From CAZADA01 sp964568975 (lineage in GTDB: Bacteria; Pseudomonadota; Alphaproteobacteria; Caulobacterales; Maricaulaceae), in NCBI GenBank assembly GCA_964568975.1, contig CAZMSO010000010.1, positions 1-64,000 on the forward strand: 64,000 nt of DNA, read 5' to 3'. The notes beneath the pieces were generated by a model, which had not been told where the DNA came from, did not search any database, and saw nothing but the letters and a program-made list of their open reading frames with translations. A program made the position numbers and the translations under genes. This document shows positions 34,213 to 43,086 of the stretch, in pieces; the stretch's first letter is position 1; each line of letters begins with the position of its first letter.

Positions 34213-35111
34213 TCATTCCGCTGGCGCGGCCGCCACGCCCACAGGCGTCGCCGCAGGGCTTTGGTTTGGGCTTTGGTGTGGGCTTTGGGTTGGGCGCGAC
34301 GGCGCGGCGCCCGCGCGCTCAGAGCCGACGTCGNNNNNNNNNNNNNNNNNNNNNNNNNNNNNNNNNNNNNNNNNNNNNNNNNNNNNNNNNNNNNNNNNNN
34401 NNNNNNNNNNNNNNNNNNNNNNNNNNNNNNNNNTGGGCTTTGGGTTGGGCGCGACGGCGCGGCGCCCGCGCGCTCAGAGCCGACGTCGCGCTCCTCCACG
34501 CGGGCGATGACCGTGGGCGCGGCGGTGGCTTTCAGCGCGGCCGCGAGCACGCCCGCCACCGTCTCCGCCTGGGGCACGGCCCGCAGCATCGGAACCGCGG
34601 GATTGAACGTCCACGGTTTCGCGTGAGGCCACAAATGCACATAAGCGATGTGGTCCTTGCCGCTCAGGGTCAGGGGGATGTCGCCAGTGCCGTCGGGGCG
34701 CGTCAGCAGCGCCGCTTCGCCAATAATGGCGAAGGGCACGTTGATCGCTTTCGGCAACGCCACGCCATAGCGCAGCACCACGCGCTTGTTCGTGATCGTG
34801 TAGACCGTGCTGCGCGCGATCGCGGCCGCTAAGAGCGACAACACCGCCACAGTGGCCGCTCCGAGCGCGATCATCACAAGCGCGGCCAGGGCCGCTGCGG
34901 CGACGTCGCCGCCCTCCCACACCGTCGCGAAGGCCCGCCAGCCCGCGAGAATGGCGAAATAGACCGCCACGGTGCGCACGTGGAAGACTTGGCGCGCCAA
35001 GACATTCCAGCGCGGTCCGCCGCTCCACAGGATGCGCTCCCCGGCCGGCAGCGCCTCAGGCAGGCCGGGGGTCGCTTCGTGAACAAAGGTGTGGCCGTGA
35101 TGATGATCCAT
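34213..35111 (-). CDS. puhB: Photosynthetic complex assembly protein PuhB, broken by a false gap
   Basis: The product begins MDHHHGHTFVHEATPGLPEALPAGERILWSGGPRW and has two to three transmembrane helices and a bPH2-like domain, as in PuhB, a reaction-centre assembly factor. Read as given, the frame crosses 100 N and ends at 34182 inside puhC. If the duplicated 55-bp flanks are merged (155 bp removed) the frame runs SPHQSPNQSPAATP and stops at 34213, giving 247 residues and ending 23 bp before puhC. I use that stop. Its start overlaps the puhA stop by one base (TAATG). Confidence 0.88.
34279..34488. other. Assembly gap inside puhB bordered by identical 55-bp copies
   Basis: 34279-34333 and 34434-34488 are identical over 55 bp, with 100 N between. 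The local sequence is a 9- to 10-bp TGGGCTTTG-type repeat that would stop a short-read assembler. The two copies are most likely the same DNA seen at two contig ends. Confidence 0.9.
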
Positions 35112-35944
35112 TAGAACAACGCCTCCGCGCGGCTGGGCGTCGCGTAAAGCAGGCCGCCCGCATAAAAGCCCGTGATCTTGTCTTCTTCCAACAAGGTCAC
35201 TTGATCAGGGTTTTTCAGTCCCGGCACGTCGGCGAAATGCCGCGCCAGGATGGCCGGCACGTCGATGCGCTTCAGGCCGCCGCGCACATCAGCGAACGGC
35301 GTCGGCAACAGCACGCGTTTGGCCGCGGGGGCGGACGGCGCGGGCGCAGGCGCGCCATCCGGCGCGGCCATGGGCGCCGGCGCGGCCGCCGCCGCCGGCA
35401 ATTCGACCTCATAATACCGCGCCAGCATTTCCGAGCGATCGACCCACACATCGCTCACAACGCCGGCGACTTTGCCATCGGCGCCCATCACCGCCATGCC
35501 GCGAGGATCCGGCCCGCCCTCGGCGACGTCATAGCCCTCAAGCGCGCGCAGCGGCGCGATTTTCGGCTCGCCTTCCCACGTGCGGTCGGGCTCATCGGCG
35601 CGCTCGGCGTACGCGGCCGGACCGACGCCGTCCTTCATGGGATCGCCCGTGGGCGTAAGCGGCGCGCCAGGCCACACCGCCAGCGGTTTCGCAGCCAGGG
35701 CCCGTGTGTCGCGCGAGCCGTCGGGGACGCTGAATGTCTCGCCGCTGGGAAGCTCGCGATCGCGCGGCTCCGGCACCCACAGCATGCCGCCCTGTTCAAC
35801 CCGCCCGGTGGTGTCCTCCTCCAAGGGGTAGCCTTCGCGGCGATCTTCGCGCCGCAAGTAAAAAACCAATCCGAAGAAGAACAGCGTGAACGCCCATAGG
35901 GACAATTCCGCCAAGTCCAGACCTTGAAAAAAGATATCCGTCAT
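35111..35944 (-). CDS. puhA: Photosynthetic reaction centre H subunit
   Basis: The 277-residue product has one transmembrane helix (about residues 12-31, ELSLWAFTLFFFGLVFYLRREDRREGYP) and a cytoplasmic PRC-barrel domain that caps PufL/M and gates protons to QB. Conserved are GVGPAAYAERADEPD, VAGVVSDVWVDRSE and ITGFYAGGLLYATPSR. An Ala/Pro-rich insert of about 28 residues (around residue 190) interrupts the barrel between strands. The ATG at 35944 is preferred over a GTG directly before it, with GGGAGA upstream. Confidence 0.96.
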   Translation of the reverse strand: MTDIFFQGLDLAELSLWAFTLFFFGLVFYLRREDRREGYPLEEDTTGRVEQGGMLWVPEPRDRELPSGETFSVPDGSRDTRALAAKPLAVWPGAPLTPTGDPMKDGVGPAAYAERADEPDRTWEGEPKIAPLRALEGYDVAEGGPDPRGMAVMGADGKVAGVVSDVWVDRSEMLARYYEVELPAAAAAPAPMAAPDGAPAPAPSAPAAKRVLLPTPFADVRGGLKRIDVPAILARHFADVPGLKNPDQVTLLEEDKITGFYAGGLLYATPSRAEALF

Positions 35945-36035
35945 CACTTCGTCTCCCGCTGTCGCGACGTCTGCTGGCCAGCCCTGACGCCGTCTTCGAT
36001 GTCACCGCCTCTTACGCCGCCGCGCGCTGTTCGCC

Positions 36036-37538
36036 TCATCCTGGGAACTCCGCTAAGCCGAACTTCTTGCGCGCGTCGTCGTGTGAGCCCCCGTGGCGCG
36101 CCAGCGGGCCGATGACGGCCAGCGTCGCGAACAGAAGCGCGATCTCCACGTGATACACAGCGCTGTAGCCGGTGGCCGGATGGGTCAGCGCGGGACCCAA
36201 ACGCCCGGCTTCCGCCAACGCCGCGACGCCGTCACGCAACGCCCCGCCGACGCCAATGGCGAGGCCCGCGGCGGAGGCTTGCACCGCGCCCCATGCGCCG
36301 AGGGCGATGCCGCTGGCGGTGAGGCCGTCGCCCGCCTCAGGTCGGGCGAGGTCCATCGCTGCGGTCAACACGCCGACGGAGAACAAGCCACCGCCGAAGC
36401 CGATGAGGATTGAGCCGACCCGGAAGAGAAAGGGCGACCCCAAGGGATCGGACAAAATCACACAGGAAAAAGCCGCCACCCCCACCAGCGCGCCATAGGC
36501 GGCGAGGCGGTGGGCGTCTGCGCCCTTCGACAATCGCCGCGCCGCAAGCGCGAAGCCTGCAATCGCGCCGCCGGCCCACAAGGCGGTGAGCAAGGTGGTC
36601 GCCGACACCGACAATCCAAGCACTTCTCCGCCATAAGGCTCCAACAGCACGTCTTGCATCGCGAAGGCCGCCGAGCCGAGGCCGATCGCCACCAACAGGC
36701 GGCGCACCCGCCCGCCATTGAGGAACGCCGTCCACGCTTCACGGAAGGCCGGCGTCTCGCGGTCCTTCGCGGTCAGGCGCGTGTCGCGCGCCTCCTGTTT
36801 CCACAGCGCGATCATGTTGAGCGCCATCGTCACCACCGCGACGCCTTGGAGCACTTTGATCAGCCGCACTTGGGAGAAGTCGGCGAGCAAGAGCCCGAAC
36901 ACGACCGCGCTGAGCCACATGCCCGCGAGCAGAGTGACGTATAAGAGCGCGACCACCCGCGGGCGCGCGCTCTCCGGCGCCAAATCCGTCGCCAAAGCAA
37001 GACCCGCCGTCTGGGTGGTGTGCAAGCCCGCGCCGACTAAGAGGAAAGACGCCGCCGCCGCCACATGGCCTACCCAGAGCGGTCCCGTGGTGTCGCCCGA
37101 CAAAATGATCAGCGCGAACGGCATGAAGGAAAAGCCGCCGAACATCATCAGCGACCCGAACCAAATATAAGGGCCCCGCCGCCACCCCAGCGCCGAGCGG
37201 TGGGTGTCGGACTTAAATCCGATCAGCGCGCGCAGCGGCGCAAACACTAAGGGCAGCGACACCATCACCGCCACCAACCAGGCCGGCACGCCCATCTCGA
37301 TGATCAGCACTCGGTTGAGCGCGCCGGTGAGCAACACCGCCGCCATGCCCACCGAGACCTGAAACAGCGACAAGCGCAAGAGCCGCCGCAAGGGCAGATC
37401 CTTCGTCGCCACATCGGCGAAGGGCAGGAGCTTCATCCACGCCGCGGCGTTCTTGGCCATGCGCGCGCGCATGCGCTCAGCCGCCTCAGCGCGGGGATCG
37501 CGGTCGGTGTCGCTGGGGGCGGGAGCGGGCGTGATCAT
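36036..37538 (-). CDS. lhaA: LH1 assembly protein LhaA, PucC/BCD family transporter
   Basis: The 500-residue major-facilitator-type membrane protein has about 12 helices. LhaA promotes LH1 assembly, possibly by delivering bacteriochlorophyll. Conserved are RLSLFQVSVGMAAVLLTGALNRVLIIEMGVP, RSALGWRRGPYIWFG and the repeat AMQDVLLEPYGGEVLGLS. The ATG at 37538 overlaps the bchM stop (ATGA). A second family member lies at 50443 although no pucBA is seen. Confidence 0.93.
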   Translation of the reverse strand: MITPAPAPSDTDRDPRAEAAERMRARMAKNAAAWMKLLPFADVATKDLPLRRLLRLSLFQVSVGMAAVLLTGALNRVLIIEMGVPAWLVAVMVSLPLVFAPLRALIGFKSDTHRSALGWRRGPYIWFGSLMMFGGFSFMPFALIILSGDTTGPLWVGHVAAAASFLLVGAGLHTTQTAGLALATDLAPESARPRVVALLYVTLLAGMWLSAVVFGLLLADFSQVRLIKVLQGVAVVTMALNMIALWKQEARDTRLTAKDRETPAFREAWTAFLNGGRVRRLLVAIGLGSAAFAMQDVLLEPYGGEVLGLSVSATTLLTALWAGGAIAGFALAARRLSKGADAHRLAAYGALVGVAAFSCVILSDPLGSPFLFRVGSILIGFGGGLFSVGVLTAAMDLARPEAGDGLTASGIALGAWGAVQASAAGLAIGVGGALRDGVAALAEAGRLGPALTHPATGYSAVYHVEIALLFATLAVIGPLARHGGSHDDARKKFGLAEFPG

Positions 37539-38257
37539 GCCGACGCGGCCTCCCGCACAAGCTCCAGCGCTTCTGAGGTGTAAAAGCCGCTGACAATCCG
37601 CTGGGAGCGCGCAAACCGCCAACCCGCCAGGCGGGGCTCAGCCGCCACGCGCCGCGCAAGATCCGACGCGCGCACCGGCACGATCGCCGGGGCGCGGTCC
37701 GCCCGGGGGAAGGCGCGCCCGACCACGTGCATGGTCGCCAGCATCGGGCTCCATGGCGCGACCGTGAACAGGATCGCGCGCTCGCACCGCTCCGCCAGGC
37801 GCGCGAGAGCGTCCGTCATGTCTGCTGGGCTGTAGTGGATGAGGCTGTCCATCGCCACGACGTAATCGACCCGGCCGAAGCCGGGATCGAGCATGTCGCC
37901 GGCGGTGAAGGCGATGCGTCCTGGCGCAAGGTCGGCGGGCGCGCGCTCGCGGGCGACGTCGAGCAGGCTCGCGGCGACATCAACAGCCGTGACGTCCGCA
38001 CCGCGGCGGGCCGCCGCCACCGTCAGCGCGCCCGTGCCGCAGCCGGCGTCCAGCAGACGCTGTCCGCAGAGATCCTCCGGCAACCAGTCAAGCAAGGTCG
38101 CGCGCATGCGGTCGCGGCCCGCACGCACGGTCGCGCGGATTTTGCTCACCGGCGCGTCGGAGGTGAGCTGGGCCCAGGTGTCGGCCGCGGTGCGGTCGAA
38201 GTAATCCTCAAGCGCGTCGCGGCGCGCGGCGTAGGTGGTCGACGGAGCGGCGGTCAT
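37535..38257 (-). CDS. bchM: Mg-protoporphyrin IX methyltransferase
   Basis: The 240-residue SAM-dependent methyltransferase forms Mg-protoporphyrin monomethyl ester, the AcsF substrate. Motif I is LLDAGCGTGALTVAAARRGADVTAVD; the start YFDRTAADTWAQLTSDAPVSKIRATVRAGRDRMR is typical. The ATG at 38257 overlaps the bchL stop by one base (TGATG); a TTG one codon earlier is not needed. Confidence 0.96.
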   Translation of the reverse strand: MTAAPSTTYAARRDALEDYFDRTAADTWAQLTSDAPVSKIRATVRAGRDRMRATLLDWLPEDLCGQRLLDAGCGTGALTVAAARRGADVTAVDVAASLLDVARERAPADLAPGRIAFTAGDMLDPGFGRVDYVVAMDSLIHYSPADMTDALARLAERCERAILFTVAPWSPMLATMHVVGRAFPRADRAPAIVPVRASDLARRVAAEPRLAGWRFARSQRIVSGFYTSEALELVREAASA

Positions 38258-39216
38258 CAATCAAACCCCAAGAAGTCAAAGATCTCACGGTCTTTCATGG
38301 GCGTGGCGTCGCAGGGCTCGACACCCGCCCAGAGCGTGGCGGCCAAGCGCAGATACTCTTCCTGCACCGCCTCAAGCTCGGGGGACGGCTCCATCTCAAA
38401 CAACGTCGATTTCTTCAGCCGTGAGCGGCGGATGACGTCGAGGTCGGGGAAATGGGCGAGCCGATTGAGACCCACCGCCTCGCCGAAACGATCGACTTCA
38501 TCGGTGGCCGCCGAGCGGTTGGCGATGCAGCCGGCCACGCGCACGTCATAGTTTTTCGACTTCGCGCGGATCGCCGCAATGATGCGGTTCATCGCGAAAA
38601 TGCTGTCGAAATCATTGGCGGTGACGATCACCGCGCGCTCGGCGTGCTGGAGCGGCGAGGCGAAGCCGCCGCAGACCACGTCGCCCAACACGTCGAAAAT
38701 CACCACATCGGTGTCTTCTAACAGGTGGTGTTCTTTGAGGAGCTTCACGGTTTGGCCGACGACATAGCCGCCGCAGCCCGTGCCCGCGGGGGGGCCGCCG
38801 GCCTCCACGCACATCACGCCGTTATACCCCTCAAAGACGTAATCCTCCGGCCGCAACTCCTCCATGTGGAAGTCAACTTGCTTAAGGATGTCGATGACAG
38901 TCGGGGCGAGCTTTTTGGTCAGCGTGAAGGTTGAGTCGTGCTTCGGGTCGCAGCCGATTTGCAGGACCCGTTTGCCGAGCTTCGAAAACGCCGCCGACAA
39001 GTTCGACGAGGTCGTGGACTTGCCGATCCCGCCCTTGCCGTAGACGGCGAACACTTTCGCGCTCTCTATGCGCACGCGCGGGTCGAGTTTGACTTGCACG
39101 CTGCCGTCGCCGTCTTCGCGGCCGTCGCGGCCTGCCGCCACGCGCAAGCGCGCGCTCACGTCGCCGCCGTCACCGGGCTGGCCGGGCACGCCCCGATCCA
39201 GATCCAAAAGCGCCAT
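38257..39216 (-). CDS. bchL: Light-independent protochlorophyllide reductase iron protein L
   Basis: The 319-residue NifH-like ATPase reduces BchNB in the dark-operative protochlorophyllide reductase. P-loop is YGKGGIGKSTTSSN (about residue 60); cluster Cys residues are in GTGCGGY and GDVVCGGF. The ATG at 39216 follows GGGAGGCGAGGA; an upstream TTG is less likely. The 45-residue leader is variable, as in other BchL proteins. Confidence 0.97.
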   Translation of the reverse strand: MALLDLDRGVPGQPGDGGDVSARLRVAAGRDGREDGDGSVQVKLDPRVRIESAKVFAVYGKGGIGKSTTSSNLSAAFSKLGKRVLQIGCDPKHDSTFTLTKKLAPTVIDILKQVDFHMEELRPEDYVFEGYNGVMCVEAGGPPAGTGCGGYVVGQTVKLLKEHHLLEDTDVVIFDVLGDVVCGGFASPLQHAERAVIVTANDFDSIFAMNRIIAAIRAKSKNYDVRVAGCIANRSAATDEVDRFGEAVGLNRLAHFPDLDVIRRSRLKKSTLFEMEPSPELEAVQEEYLRLAATLWAGVEPCDATPMKDREIFDFLGFD

Positions 39217-39255
39217 GTCCTCGCCTCCCAAGTCTTGTGGCGCGCAGGCCGGGCC

Positions 39256-42200
39256 TTAGGCCGCGGCCACGCCTTCCACGCGGTCTTCCAAATCGGCCCC
39301 TGCAGCCCGCAACGCGTCGAGCGTCGCGGGGTCGGGGGTCCAGTACTGCCGTTCACACGCTTCAATGAGCCGCTGGGCGGTCTTGGCCGCTGAGCGCGGG
39401 TTCAGGCTGGCGAGCTTTTCGCGCAGCGCCTCATCCAGCACGAAGGTTTCCGCTAGGCGCTGATAGACCCACGGCGCGACCTGGCCCGTGGTCGCTGACC
39501 AGCCCATGGTGTTGGTGACGTGAGCCTCGATCTGGCGCACGCCCTCATAGCCATGCTTGAGGAGCGCGTCATACCAGCGCGGGTTGAGCATGCGGGTGCG
39601 GGTCTCAAGAGCGACTTGCTCTGAGAGCGTGCGGACTTTGCCTTCGCCGCGGGTTTGATCGCCAATGTAGACCGCCGCCGCCGCGGCCTGGCCCTCAGCG
39701 CCCGCCTCGCGTTTGGCGCGGTTGGCCGCGCGTCCGACGCCGCCCAGGGTGTCGAAATAATGGTCGATGGTGGTGACGCCGAGCTCGACGGAGTCGAGGT
39801 TCTGGTACGCGAGATCCACATCCCGCAGCACAGATTTGAGGATCGCTTCTTGGCGCACGGGCTTGGCGTCGCGGCCATAGGCGTAGCTTTTGCGCTTCTC
39901 GAACGCGTCGGCGAGTTCGTCTTCCTCGCCCCACGCGCCGCTGTCGATCAGCTGATTGACGTTCGCGCCATAGGCCCCATCGGCGTTTGAGAACACACGC
40001 AAGGCCGCCGTTTCGAGATCACAGCCCGTCTCGGCCATGGTCGCAAGCGCGTGTTTGCGCACAAAGTTGAGTTCCGCGGGCTCATCCTCCGCACTCGCCG
40101 CGAGCCACGCGGCTTCCGCCAAGAGCTTGGTGTGCATGGGCAACAGATCGCGGAAAATGCCCGACAACGTCGCCAGCACATCCACGCGCGGCCGGCCGAG
40201 ATCCTCCAGCGGGATCAGCGTCGCGCCGCACAGCCGGCCATAGCCGTCAAATCGTGGGCGCGCGCCCATGAGCGCGAGGGCTTGCGCGATCGGGCCGCCC
40301 TCGGATTTCAGATTGTCGGTTCCCCACAGCACGAGCGCCACAGTCTCCGGCAGGGGATGACCGTCGGCGGTGTGGCGGTCCAACAGACGCTGGGCCTGGC
40401 GCGCGCCGTCCTTCAGTGCAAAGGCCGACGGCATGCGGAAGGGATCAAATCCGTGGAGGTTGCGCCCGGTGGGTAAGATCTCCGGCGCGCGCAAAATGTC
40501 GCCGCCCGCCACCGGGGCGATGTAGCCGCCGTCAAGGGCGTGGAGGATGGCGGGGATTTCATGGTCTTCGCCAAGATGGCGGGCGGCGTCGGCGAGCCGC
40601 TGGGCGAGGGCGCGGTCGGCTTCGCTGAAATCATCGGGGATGGCGCCGCTCATGGCCGCTGTGATCACCGCGGGATCGGGCCGGGCGTCGCTCATGGCTT
40701 CACCCATGGCCGCAAGGAGTTCGGCCCGCTCATTCTCTGGCGCGGCGCGCCCGACCACATGGAGGCCGTGGGGGATGAGCGTCTCTTCCAGTTCGCGCAC
40801 GGTGTGGGTCAGCGCCGCGACGTGGGCGTCGGCTTCCGCGGCCGTCCATGGCGGCTCAGCCTCCGCGAGGTCGAGTTCGGCGGCTTGGGCTTGAATGAGT
40901 TCGGCGAGGTCGCGCGCCTCCGCCTCCCGCTCGGGCGCGAGGCCCCGACGGCGGGTGAGGGAGGCTTTGAGATCCTCTAAGCCCTTATAGAGCCCGGCTT
41001 GTTCCACCGGCGGCGTCAAATGGCTGACCAGCGTCGCGACGGCGCGCCGTTTCGCGATCATGCCCTCAGAGGGGTTGTTCGCAGCGTAGAGGTAGAAGTT
41101 CGGCACGTCCCCAATCAGCCGGTCCGGCCAGCAGCGCTCAGCGAGGCCCGCCTGCTTTCCGGGCATGAACTCCAGCGCGCCGTGGGTGCCGAAATGGAGG
41201 ACGGCGTGGGCGGCGAAATCTTCCCGCAGATAGCGGTAAAACGCCGAGAATGCGTGCGTGGGCGCGAAGCCCTCCTCAAACAAGAGGCGCATGGGATCGC
41301 CTTCATAGCCGAAGCCCGGCTGGATGCCGATGAAGACATTGCCGAACCGCGCGCCGAGGATTTGGATGTTGGCGCCGTCGCTCAGCTGGCGGCCGGGGGC
41401 GGGGCCCCACTGGGCTTCAAGCTCCGCCAGCCAGCGCTCCCGGCGCACATGGTCGTCGGCGGGGATGCGCGCATAGACATTGGCGTCGGCGCCGAAAAGT
41501 TCCGCATTGCCCTCCACCACGGCCGCGCGCAAGGCGTCCGGCGTCGCGGGCGCGTCAAGCGCATAGCCCGCCTCGCGCAGGGCCGTAAGGGTGTTGTGGA
41601 GCGAGGCGAAGACGTCGAGATACGCGGCCGTGCCCACGGCCCCGCCATTGGGGGGGAAGTTGAAGAGCACCACCGCCACCCGGCGTTGATCGCGCGGCGT
41701 GCGCCGCAGCGCGACCAGCCGCGCGACGCGGGCGGCGAGCGTCTCCACCCGTTCGGGGCAGGCGCGCATGGGTTGTTGCTGGCCGTTGTCGGGGAAGTCG
41801 CACGCCCGCGCACAGCCCCCGCACGCCTCGCCGGCCGGATCCCCGCGTCCGCCGAACACCGTCGGAGCGATGGCGCCGTCCAGCTCAGGGATGGCGACCA
41901 TAATGGTCGATTCCACCGGCGACAGGCCCTGGGAGGAGCCGCCCCACTGCTGAAGCGTCTGAAACTCCAGCGGGTGTGCGCAAATGTAGGGCACGTCGAG
42001 CGCTTTCAGCGCCGCCTCTGCGCCCATGGCGTCGTTGTAGGCGGGCCCGCCCACAAGGGAGAACCCCGTCAAGGACACGACCGCGTCCACCACGGGCGCG
42101 CCGTCTTTGACGAAGAATTTCTCGATCGCCGGGCGCGCGTCGAGGCCGCTGGCGAAGGCGGGAATAACCTGCAAGCCCTGCGCCTCAAGAGCCGCGATCG

Positions 42201-43086
42201 CCCCGTCATAATGACCGGCGTCGCCCGCGAGCACATAAGAGCGCAAAACCAACACGCCGACGGTTCCCGACACGCCGGGTCCGGCCTTCATCGGCACGAC
42301 AATGTCTGAGGCCGCCGGGGCGGGAAGGGCGGCGGCGTCTTCCGCGATCCGCTCAGCCAAGCGCGGGTGGTAAAGCCCGACGTCGGGATAGACCCGCGGG
42401 CCCTCGCTTGTCACCGCGCCGCGCAAGCCGGCGCGCGGGCCCGCCGCGTAGCGCCCGACCAGGAAGCGGACCATGGCCGCGACATTCTCATCCGAGCCGG
42501 CGAGCCAGTATTGCAGCGTCAGGAAATAGGCGCGCAAATCTTGCGCCGCACCGGGAATGAACTTCAGCACTTTCGAGACATTGCGCAGGATCGCCATTTG
42601 CTTGGCGCCCTCAGAGCCAGCGGGTTTCGACCCATTGGCCTTGCCCTTGCCGCGCAGCCGCTTGATCAGGCCAGTGAGGCCCTTCGCCGGCGCGCTCATA
42701 TCGAGCTGACCCGCACGGGTGAGCTTGACAATCTCGCCGGCGGACATGATCGCCATCATCGCGTCGCACTGGTCGCGGCGGGCCTCAAGCGCGGGGCCGA
42801 TGGCGCGCACATGCTCGTCCATAAAGAGCATGGAGGCGATGATGACGTCGCCTTGCGCGACGGCGGCTTTGCAACGCTCAAGGGCGGCGGCGTCGCTCGC
42901 CCAATCGGAGGCGGCGTGCAAGCTCAGCGAGACGCCGGGGAGATCGTCGGCCAAGCGTGCGGCGACCCGCTCCGTTGCGCCGGCAAGGTGTTTGTCGAGC
43001 GTGACGATCACCACGCGCATCGGCGCGGCGGCGGCGCTGTTGACGCGGGTGGGCGTCTCAGCGGCTGAAGTGAGCTTTAGCGTCAT
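39256..43086 (-). CDS. bchH: Magnesium chelatase subunit H
   Basis: The 1276-residue porphyrin-binding catalytic subunit of Mg-chelatase, of the CobN/Mg-chelatase family, has normal length. Seen are PMRVVIVTLDKHLAGATERVAARL at the start, GNVFIGIQPGFGYEGDPMRLLFEEGFAPTHAFSAFYRYL, VLHFGTHGALEFMPGKQAGL and NLHGFDPFRMPSAFA. The start overlaps the bchB 3' end by 29 bp. The alternative ATG 22 codons later (PMRVVIV) would remove most of the overlap. Long antisense frames over it are shadows. Confidence 0.97.
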   Translation of the reverse strand: MTLKLTSAAETPTRVNSAAAAPMRVVIVTLDKHLAGATERVAARLADDLPGVSLSLHAASDWASDAAALERCKAAVAQGDVIIASMLFMDEHVRAIGPALEARRDQCDAMMAIMSAGEIVKLTRAGQLDMSAPAKGLTGLIKRLRGKGKANGSKPAGSEGAKQMAILRNVSKVLKFIPGAAQDLRAYFLTLQYWLAGSDENVAAMVRFLVGRYAAGPRAGLRGAVTSEGPRVYPDVGLYHPRLAERIAEDAAALPAPAASDIVVPMKAGPGVSGTVGVLVLRSYVLAGDAGHYDGAIAALEAQGLQVIPAFASGLDARPAIEKFFVKDGAPVVDAVVSLTGFSLVGGPAYNDAMGAEAALKALDVPYICAHPLEFQTLQQWGGSSQGLSPVESTIMVAIPELDGAIAPTVFGGRGDPAGEACGGCARACDFPDNGQQQPMRACPERVETLAARVARLVALRRTPRDQRRVAVVLFNFPPNGGAVGTAAYLDVFASLHNTLTALREAGYALDAPATPDALRAAVVEGNAELFGADANVYARIPADDHVRRERWLAELEAQWGPAPGRQLSDGANIQILGARFGNVFIGIQPGFGYEGDPMRLLFEEGFAPTHAFSAFYRYLREDFAAHAVLHFGTHGALEFMPGKQAGLAERCWPDRLIGDVPNFYLYAANNPSEGMIAKRRAVATLVSHLTPPVEQAGLYKGLEDLKASLTRRRGLAPEREAEARDLAELIQAQAAELDLAEAEPPWTAAEADAHVAALTHTVRELEETLIPHGLHVVGRAAPENERAELLAAMGEAMSDARPDPAVITAAMSGAIPDDFSEADRALAQRLADAARHLGEDHEIPAILHALDGGYIAPVAGGDILRAPEILPTGRNLHGFDPFRMPSAFALKDGARQAQRLLDRHTADGHPLPETVALVLWGTDNLKSEGGPIAQALALMGARPRFDGYGRLCGATLIPLEDLGRPRVDVLATLSGIFRDLLPMHTKLLAEAAWLAASAEDEPAELNFVRKHALATMAETGCDLETAALRVFSNADGAYGANVNQLIDSGAWGEEDELADAFEKRKSYAYGRDAKPVRQEAILKSVLRDVDLAYQNLDSVELGVTTIDHYFDTLGGVGRAANRAKREAGAEGQAAAAAVYIGDQTRGEGKVRTLSEQVALETRTRMLNPRWYDALLKHGYEGVRQIEAHVTNTMGWSATTGQVAPWVYQRLAETFVLDEALREKLASLNPRSAAKTAQRLIEACERQYWTPDPATLDALRAAGADLEDRVEGVAAA

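Noticed and set aside
40999..42309. 436-codon open frame antisense to bchH
   Set aside because: Opposite strand of the conserved Mg-chelatase H subunit; no ribosome site or recognisable domain.
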